From: Bacteroidales bacterium UBA3834
GTDB lineage: Bacteria; Bacteroidota; Bacteroidia; Bacteroidales; P3
Direction of reading: 5' to 3'
Length of the DNA stretch: 64,000 nucleotides
Assembly (NCBI GenBank): GCA_002392965.1
Contig: DGIA01000006.1
Span: 62,001-126,000, forward strand
The notes below the pieces were generated by a model that worked only from the letters and a program-made list of their open reading frames with translations, was not told the DNA's origin and searched no databases. Positions 58,353 to 64,000 of this stretch are shown here, piece by piece; position 1 is the first letter of the stretch, and each line of letters starts with the position of its first letter. A program made the translations under genes and the position numbers.

Positions 58353-61127
58353 CTAATCTCTGAACCTGATGGCGACACCGTCGATGCCGGCAAGGCCGAC
58401 GCGCACGTTTCCGTAGGCCGAGATGATGACCCGCGAGGGTTCGATGCCGCTGGCAGCCAGATAGTCGCGCAGGACATCGCCCCGCTGGAGGGAGAGTCGG
58501 TAACAAGCCGGGGTGTCGCCACCCGACACATCGACGCTGAACTCCACCACGGCATCGGCCTGCTGACGCAGGAAGGATGCCAGCTGGTCGAGCTGGAGGC
58601 GCGCCACGGGCAGCAGGTCGGCCGTGCTGTCGGCAAAGCCCACCGCCACAAGCGGCAGCGACTTGTCGGAGGCCACGAGCTGACGCAGGGTGTAGCCTTG
58701 CAGGTTGACTCCTTGACGCTGGGAGGCGTCGATGGCCACCGCCGGCACAAAGAGTGTTCCTGCATCGGCCAGCACCACCTGAGGACCCTGATTGGCGACG
58801 TTGACAATCACGTTGGAGGTGTTGCCGCTGTAATCGACGGCCTGGGTGATGGTTTGGCGCTCGAGGTCGGCCACCCGTACCCGGAAGAGGTAGGACTCCA
58901 GTCCTTCGACGCCGAGACGGCAGGCACTATAGGGTACCGTTCCGTTGTGCCAGGCTGCAAAGGAGAAGATCTGCGACAGGGGTTCGGCGAAGGGTTTGTA
59001 GGTCTCGGCAGAGAGGTAGAGACGGCTTTCATCGGGCCCGAAGGAAAGGGAGCCTTCGCGCAGGGGTGAATTGATTTCACGGCCGGCGTTCCGGGGGGTG
59101 CTCCATGAGGTCCAGCTGTCGGAGGAGGTGCGTTCGGCCACCATGACGTCGCCATAGCCCAATCCACCATGGCCGTCGCTGACGAAGTAGAGGGTTTTCA
59201 TGTTGCGGCTCATCAAAGGGCTTCGCTCGCAGTAGGCGCTGTTGACACCAAAGCCGAGGTTGACCGGGGATCCCCAATGGCCGTTGTTATAGGGAATCAT
59301 CCAGAGGTCGGTAGCCAGGGCTGTGTCGCCGTGGAAGTTGGAGCCGGAGGGCTGCAGGTTGTGGCCGCCTGGGCGGTCGGAAGCCAGCAGCAGGCCGCTG
59401 CCGTCGGGCAAGAAGCAGGCGTCAGTCTCCACATAGTCGGTGTTGACAGGATAGGGCGGCAGGTCGCTGATGCGCCAGGCGTCCGGAGTGCCCTGCACGT
59501 CGTTGTCGTGTTCGGCCATCCAGATGTCGCCACCGCTGCCGAGGAGCATGCGTCCGTCGGGGCTGAAGCCGAAAAGGACGAGGTCGGCCTCGGTGTTGGT
59601 GAAGGTCACGGTGCCGGCAGGGCGCCAAACATTGCCCTGCTTCACAGCACGGCAGATGGAGTGGCGTCCGTCGGGCAAAAGGCGGGTGTAGTAGAGGCTT
59701 CCGTCGGCGGGATGGAAGACAGGATGGAGCAGCGACAATGTATCGGCCAGTTCACGCCGCAGGGCACGGCCCGCATTGGGGGTGGCCAGCAGTCGCATCA
59801 GGCTTTCGTACTGGGGCTGCCACTGGTTGTCGAAGCATATCTCAAATTCGCGCACACGCTCCAAAGCGGCGGCATAGTTGCGGTTGGCCAGAGGGACTTG
59901 CAGCATGCGCTGCAACGGTACCATGGCTATGCCTTTGCCCATGAACTGGCGCACATAGTCGGAATAACGCAGTCGGAGAGATTCGTTGTAGGGAACGTTG
60001 AGGAGGACGGTGTCGATGCCTTCGGCCATGTCGAGGTCACCTTCCAAGGCATGGGGATAGGGGAAACCGGGGTTGGCGTCGGCGAAGAGCTGCAAGGGGG
60101 CACCGTTGCCTTCGGCCGACACCCAGGAGTAGTAGTGGCCATAGACAGCGTTGTAGTGCGGGTCGAGCGGATAACGGCGGATGTAGAGGCGCGCCGCCTC
60201 GATGTCGTGGTGGTCATAAATCAAGGCACGCAGGCGTTCCAATGCGTCGTCGGCCAGCGACAAGTCGGAATTGGAGTCGGCGAAGTTGGCCAACTCGAGG
60301 GCGGTGGTGCGGTGGTTGAAATCGACTGCCGTCAGGGCATCGAGGCGTTCACGTGCCTGCTGGCTCTCATGGCTGGTGGGGAAGCGGTTCAGGTAGCGGA
60401 GGTAGGCTTCGCGGGTGCCTTGCTCCGAGGCTTCGGCGAAGGCCATGCGGCTCTTGTAGCGCTCGCCTTCCTGGGCCATGGCGGCACTTTGCGGGAAGCG
60501 GGCGGTCACGGCATCGACCGCAGCGTCGGTGGTGGCGCCGGCAAAGAGCGACGGGGCTGCCTCGCGGAGGCGGTCCTCCATGCGGCTGGCCTCGGCGGTG
60601 CCGGGATAGTCTTGGGAAAAACGGTACCAGGCTTCGGGGGTGCCCATGGCCACGGCCTCGTCATATACCCGGCGGATGCGGAGCTGACGCAACTGACGCA
60701 TCAAGTCGGCATCGCCGTCGAAGGCTTCCAGATAGGCGTCGATCTCGGCCAGACTCATGTCGGTGCGGATAGCCACCGCATTGCGGGCAGCCGCAGCCAC
60801 AGCCTGCTTCAGCTGACGCAGGGAGGTAAGGTCGATGCCTTTGCGGCCCAGCCGGGTCAATTCCCTGATTTTGTTCTTCTCAAGAAGGAAGATATGGCGT
60901 TCTTCTGCACGACGTGCATAGGTCATGGCCTGTGCCAAGTCGCGCATGGGGTGGGAATTGTCGAAATAGAACAGCGCCATGTTGTAGAGAGCCTCGACAT
61001 TGTCGGGATGTTTGGCGTAGGCAGAGCTTACTTCGGCGAAACGGGCGGCATAGTCGTTGGGCAGCGTCTGTGCCACAGCCGCCACCGAGAGGGATATTGT
61101 CAGGAGGATGGATGCAAGACGTTTCAC
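58353..61127 (-). CDS. TPR/PD40/OmpA-like envelope protein
   Basis: The 924-residue protein has a signal peptide (1-19, Val-Ala-Ala-Val-Ala-Gln) and a long helical TPR-like region (about 20-400). A PD40 propeller follows (about 480-720; Phe-Ser-Pro-Asp-Gly-Arg-Met-Leu, Phe-Leu-Pro-Asp-Gly-Ser-Gly-Leu-Leu-Leu-Ala-Ser-Asp-Arg-Pro-Gly-Gly-His-Asn). The C-terminal OmpA-like domain (about 820-924) has Tyr-Arg-Leu-Ser-Leu-Gln-Arg-Gly-Asp-Val-Leu, close to the peptidoglycan-binding Leu-Ser-x-x-Arg motif. The layout is that of PorE-like T9SS-associated proteins, but it is longer. It is the last gene of an operon with a GT4 glycosyltransferase and a small secreted protein. Confidence 0.82.
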   Translation of the reverse strand: MKRLASILLTISLSVAAVAQTLPNDYAARFAEVSSAYAKHPDNVEALYNMALFYFDNSHPMRDLAQAMTYARRAEERHIFLLEKNKIRELTRLGRKGIDLTSLRQLKQAVAAAARNAVAIRTDMSLAEIDAYLEAFDGDADLMRQLRQLRIRRVYDEAVAMGTPEAWYRFSQDYPGTAEASRMEDRLREAAPSLFAGATTDAAVDAVTARFPQSAAMAQEGERYKSRMAFAEASEQGTREAYLRYLNRFPTSHESQQARERLDALTAVDFNHRTTALELANFADSNSDLSLADDALERLRALIYDHHDIEAARLYIRRYPLDPHYNAVYGHYYSWVSAEGNGAPLQLFADANPGFPYPHALEGDLDMAEGIDTVLLNVPYNESLRLRYSDYVRQFMGKGIAMVPLQRMLQVPLANRNYAAALERVREFEICFDNQWQPQYESLMRLLATPNAGRALRRELADTLSLLHPVFHPADGSLYYTRLLPDGRHSICRAVKQGNVWRPAGTVTFTNTEADLVLFGFSPDGRMLLGSGGDIWMAEHDNDVQGTPDAWRISDLPPYPVNTDYVETDACFLPDGSGLLLASDRPGGHNLQPSGSNFHGDTALATDLWMIPYNNGHWGSPVNLGFGVNSAYCERSPLMSRNMKTLYFVSDGHGGLGYGDVMVAERTSSDSWTSWSTPRNAGREINSPLREGSLSFGPDESRLYLSAETYKPFAEPLSQIFSFAAWHNGTVPYSACRLGVEGLESYLFRVRVADLERQTITQAVDYSGNTSNVIVNVANQGPQVVLADAGTLFVPAVAIDASQRQGVNLQGYTLRQLVASDKSLPLVAVGFADSTADLLPVARLQLDQLASFLRQQADAVVEFSVDVSGGDTPACYRLSLQRGDVLRDYLAASGIEPSRVIISAYGNVRVGLAGIDGVAIRFRD

Positions 61128-61135
61128 CGGTGCAA

Positions 61136-61678
61136 CTATTTGATGGTGCTCAGCACAGCGCTGAACTTGCTTTTCATCTGCTCCCAGGTGCCGCGCGAGG
61201 TCTCGAGACGGAACTCGACAGCGGTGCGACGGTCTTTGAAATAGGTCATGAAGAAACGATAGTCGCGGCCGTCGCCGGGGCTGGTATAAATGCCCTCATA
61301 CCCCAGGCCGCCGTTCTTGGGCAGGCCGAGACCTTTGGAGTATTCGTTGAGCGACTGGAAAGGCTGCTTGAGGTAGCGGTCATAGGCCAACTGATAGACA
61401 TCCCCACCGTAGTTTTCACGCACATAGATGCGCAGGAAAGGCACCGTCGTGTCGCCATCAGCCTCGACCACAGCCTGGCCGACATAACTATAGAGATAGA
61501 CGTTGGCTCCGTCATCGAGTTTGAAGGTGCGTACATACTGCCACTCCTTGTCGCTGACATTGAATTTGACAGAAGTACCGGGGATGGTGAGCTGTGCCTG
61601 GACAGTCGGTGCCAGGAACAGGGAAACCAGAAATGCCGCCGAAGCGAGCCATGTGCGTATCTTCATAGGATTCTTCAT
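61136..61678 (-). CDS. Small secreted protein, unknown family
   Basis: The 180-residue protein has a signal peptide (ends Thr-Val-Gln-Ala-Gln, about residue 29). A single domain follows with Trp-Gln-Tyr-Val-Arg-Thr-Phe-Lys and Val-Tyr-Leu-Tyr-Ser-Tyr-Val-Gly strands and a C-terminal helix after Phe-Arg-Leu-Glu-Thr-Ser-Arg-Gly-Thr-Trp. I do not recognise the family; the sequence looks like a compact alpha/beta periplasmic domain. The ATG overlaps the glycosyltransferase stop by 4 nt, and the next gene follows after 8 nt, so it is translationally coupled on both sides. Confidence 0.8.
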   Translation of the reverse strand: MKNPMKIRTWLASAAFLVSLFLAPTVQAQLTIPGTSVKFNVSDKEWQYVRTFKLDDGANVYLYSYVGQAVVEADGDTTVPFLRIYVRENYGGDVYQLAYDRYLKQPFQSLNEYSKGLGLPKNGGLGYEGIYTSPGDGRDYRFFMTYFKDRRTAVEFRLETSRGTWEQMKSKFSAVLSTIK

Positions 61679-62877
61679 TTTGCAAGTCTTTCGTTGTAAA
61701 ACTCCATCAATCGGGAAGCCAGACGGCGGCGGTCGTAGCGCTCTGCCACCAGTCGGGCGGCGGCCTCCCCCACCCTGTGGCTGTAGGTGGTATCTGACAG
61801 GAGACGCTTGATTTGGCGCGCGAAGTCGTCGGGAGTGTCGGCGATGAGCAGGTTCTCGCCGTCGGTGTAGTCGATGCCGGCGGCGCCCATGGTGGTGGTC
61901 ACCACGGTTTTGCCTGACGCCATGGCCTCGATGATCTTCACACGGATGCCACTGCCGCTGAGCAGCGGCACAATATTAATCTGCTTGTCGGTGATGAAGG
62001 CCTGGGCATCGGGCACCTCGCCCACTACGGTGACACCGTCGATGTGAGCCTGCATCCAACGCTCGGGCATCTTGCGGCCCGCCAAGAAAAGGTGCGCCTG
62101 CGGCACCTCACGGTGCACCACCGGCCACACCTTCTCCAACAGCCACTCCACCCCCTCGCGGTTGGGCATCCAGTCCATGGCTCCGATATGATAGAGAAAA
62201 CCATTCTGCGGAACTATGGATTTATCCGGATTACCCGGGAGGGTGATGCCAAAAGGAATCACAATGATGGGGCGACGGCAACCATTGGCTTTGAAGTAGT
62301 CGGCATCGTTGCGGGTGATGCAAGCCACACCGTCATAGTCGTTGACATGCTCCAACTCGTAGGCACGGAGCGTGAGGGAAAGATGTTTCAGGTACCAGCG
62401 CTTCAGTCCATGGCGTGTGCTGCGAGCCACCCGCCGCCAGATGAGGTGCTCCACATTGTGGGCACGCAGTATCACTTTGGCATTGGAATGCTTGCGGATA
62501 AGCGGCACATAGGGGGTGAGGAAGATGCTTTCCACATGCACCACGTCAAACTGTTCCTGCTGAAGCACATCCCGCAGCTTGTCTGCAAAGGCATGGCTGA
62601 CATAGCGTTTCACATGATAGGACTCGCCGCAAAGCATGGCTACGGCGGCATCGAACGGGTTGACGCGTAGATTGACATAGACCGCTTCGAAACGCGTGGC
62701 TTCACGGTAGGTGTCGGGCAGATGCCCCTGCCGTGCCGGGTGTTTGTCGGTCTCCACCGCCAGCACACGCACCTCACAGCCCTCCTGCAGCAACCCCTGG
62801 GTGATGCTGTCCATAGCCATCGTGCCGCCATCGACAGGCGGATACGGGGGTTTGTTGCAGAGCTGTAGGACTTTCAT
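61675..62877 (-). CDS. GT4-like glycosyltransferase
   Basis: The 400-residue GT-B glycosyltransferase. The N-terminal half has Pro-Pro-Tyr-Pro-Pro-Val-Asp-Gly-Gly (11-19), which forms the acceptor-side glycine loop, and Val-Val-His-Val-Glu-Ser. The C-terminal half has Gly-Ala-Met-Asp-Trp-Met-Pro-Asn, Pro-Leu-Leu-Ser-Gly-Ser-Gly-Ile-Arg-Val-Lys-Ile-Ile-Glu-Ala-Met-Ala (the donor-binding Glu-x7-Glu-like region) and Gly-Ala-Ala-Gly-Ile. It probably adds a sugar to a cell-surface glycan or LPS; the donor and acceptor cannot be told. It is the first gene of the operon with the 180-residue secreted protein and the TPR/PD40 gene. Confidence 0.9.
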   Translation of the reverse strand: MKVLQLCNKPPYPPVDGGTMAMDSITQGLLQEGCEVRVLAVETDKHPARQGHLPDTYREATRFEAVYVNLRVNPFDAAVAMLCGESYHVKRYVSHAFADKLRDVLQQEQFDVVHVESIFLTPYVPLIRKHSNAKVILRAHNVEHLIWRRVARSTRHGLKRWYLKHLSLTLRAYELEHVNDYDGVACITRNDADYFKANGCRRPIIVIPFGITLPGNPDKSIVPQNGFLYHIGAMDWMPNREGVEWLLEKVWPVVHREVPQAHLFLAGRKMPERWMQAHIDGVTVVGEVPDAQAFITDKQINIVPLLSGSGIRVKIIEAMASGKTVVTTTMGAAGIDYTDGENLLIADTPDDFARQIKRLLSDTTYSHRVGEAAARLVAERYDRRRLASRLMEFYNERLAK

Positions 62878-62953
62878 GATTTAAGCGACTCGTTGGGGTT
62901 TAAGTTTGTGCCATGGAATGACAAAAACTTGCACCACGAACTCCAAACCGAGA

Positions 62954-63910
62954 TTATTCCTTGGGCAGCGCCTTGAAGCCAAAGCCGAGGATTTCGCTGC
63001 TTTCCATGATGTTGACGAAGGCCTTGGGGTCGAGACGGTGCAGATTGCTTTTGAGTTTCACCATGTCGGCACGGTCGAGGGTGACGTAAATCATCTTGCG
63101 CTCGTTGCCTTGGTAGAGGCCGGTCCCCACCAGCAAGGTGCCACCACGGCCCAAGTCGTTGAGGATATAGTCACGCACAGCCTCCAATTCGTCGGTGACA
63201 ATGAACATGGTCTTGTAACTCTTCATGCCATCGACCACGAGGTCGATAATCTTGCTCTCGATGAATATTAAGATGACGGAGTAGATCGGGAGGCGTATGT
63301 CGCCGATGATGAGGGTGGTGAGTGAGATCAGGCTATCCACGATGAGCACCAAGGTGCCAAGGCTAATCTTGGTGTATTTGTGGATAATCATGCTGATGAT
63401 ATCCGAACCGCCGCTGGTGGCACCGGCACGGAAGATGACACCAATGGCGGCACCGTAAATCAAACCTGCCACCACGGTGTTGAGGAACATGTCGGGCTGG
63501 AAGAAACGCTCGACGTCGCCATCCATATAACTTAGGTAGCTGGTCAGTCCTTCAGCACTCTCAAAGAGACCGTCATGTATCAGCGGTTTGTAGCCCCAAG
63601 TGGTTTCCATGATGTAGGTGAACACAGGGATGAGGATGACCGACACGATGGTCTTGATGCCGAACTTGGGACCAAGGATGATGGTACCGATAATCAGCAA
63701 CGGAATATCCATGCAGATACCCGCCACGGATATCTTCCATCCAAACAAGGCGTTAAAGACGTTGGCCAGACCATAGACACCACCGGGAGCCAAGTGGTAG
63801 GGGTTGACAAACATCACATCGCCCACGGCGAACAACGCACTGCCCAAAATCAGCAGCGCATAGGACCATACTTCCTTTTTCCAGTCTTTCTTTTCCAAAG
63901 AATTAATCAT
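62954..63910 (-). CDS. YitT family membrane protein (DUF2179)
   Basis: The 318-residue protein has five or six membrane helices (about residues 13-225) and a C-terminal cytoplasmic DUF2179 domain (about 230-310) with Met-Phe-Ile-Val-Thr-Asp and Gly-Arg-Gly-Gly-Thr-Leu-Leu. Markers include Asn-Pro-Tyr-His-Leu-Ala-Pro-Gly-Gly-Val-Tyr-Gly-Leu-Ala near residue 33 and Gly-Ala-Thr-Ser-Gly-Gly-Ser-Asp near 165. It may be a transporter of unknown substrate. It lies 76 nt upstream of the GT4 gene and may be co-transcribed with it. Confidence 0.93.
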   Translation of the reverse strand: MINSLEKKDWKKEVWSYALLILGSALFAVGDVMFVNPYHLAPGGVYGLANVFNALFGWKISVAGICMDIPLLIIGTIILGPKFGIKTIVSVILIPVFTYIMETTWGYKPLIHDGLFESAEGLTSYLSYMDGDVERFFQPDMFLNTVVAGLIYGAAIGVIFRAGATSGGSDIISMIIHKYTKISLGTLVLIVDSLISLTTLIIGDIRLPIYSVILIFIESKIIDLVVDGMKSYKTMFIVTDELEAVRDYILNDLGRGGTLLVGTGLYQGNERKMIYVTLDRADMVKLKSNLHRLDPKAFVNIMESSEILGFGFKALPKE

Positions 63911-63963
63911 AAATTATTGATTGTTAGTTATTATTCTCTTTCTTCACCCATGTGTGTAAACTG

Positions 63964-63971
63964 CAAAGATA
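63964..63971 (-). promoter_or_regulatory. -7 element of the yitT-like gene
   Basis: TATCTTTG followed by C on the minus strand, 54 nt before the start. The window ends before the -33 region can be judged well. Confidence 0.5.
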
Positions 63972-64000
63972 CACTTTTTTTTACATATACACTTTACTAT

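Overview
The window comes from a member of the Bacteroidetes, most probably order Bacteroidales. Several independent signs agree: type IX secretion (T9SS) C-terminal sorting domains, DUF4270/DUF4296/DUF3078 proteins, C10 (streptopain-like) peptidases, a methylmalonyl-CoA mutase small subunit, and promoters of the Bacteroidetes form TTG-N18..20-TAnnTTTG in front of many genes. No genus can be named from the sequence alone. Almost all of the window is chromosomal housekeeping plus secreted surface proteins. I saw no rRNA, phage, IS element or CRISPR array.

Layout. 1-1455: rpsF-rpsR-(start of rplI) and a six-tRNA array (Gly, Leu, Gly, Lys, Pro, Thr), all on the minus strand. 1456-6733: tonB-like, ABC-F ATPase and mutS as one minus-strand operon. 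6871-10182: AddA/RecB-like helicase-nuclease. 10499-15439 (+): methylmalonyl-CoA mutase small subunit, LptF/G-type permease, SufE, a SufT/MIP18-like factor and an OppC-like permease. 15548-18148: five small lipoprotein genes. 18291-18365: tRNA-Val. 18416-23692 (-): sufC-sufD-TPR/PD40 protein-MsbA-like exporter. 23693-24533: long non-coding stretch with two repeat types. 24534-25310: SAM hydrolase. 25387-26987 (-): recX and a DUF3078 protein. 27118-30950 (+): short GT5 glycogen synthase-like protein, DUF4270 lipoprotein, MORN-repeat protein, Maf. 30914-35872 (-): RecQ and a T9SS type B cargo protein. 36075-37844: rpsA. 38242-44260 (-): two C10 peptidases and a FucP-type sugar transporter. 44336-48214 (-): atpE-F-H-A-G. 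48423-56939 (-): a 2838-residue T9SS surface protein. 57399-63910 (-): alpha/beta hydrolase, TPR/PD40/OmpA-like protein, a small secreted protein, a GT4 glycosyltransferase and a YitT protein.

Two themes link genes. First, iron-sulfur assembly is split: sufE and a sufT-like gene lie at 13.6-14.3 kb and sufC-sufD at 22-23.7 kb, and no sufB or sufS is present. Separation of usual partners recurs (mutA without mutB, oppC without oppB, atpEFHAG without atpB/D/C, addA without addB). Second, the cell envelope: four T9SS cargo proteins, two TPR/PD40 periplasmic or outer-membrane proteins, lipoproteins and MsbA/Lpt-type exporters. Four secreted proteins share an InlB-B-like repeat module.

The most unusual non-coding structure is a family of four dispersed intergenic elements (about 10.3, 24.3, 38.0 and 57.1 kb). 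Each is built from tandem 11-nt units (gtcaatactag) flanked by inverted copies, and each sits next to a promoter region.
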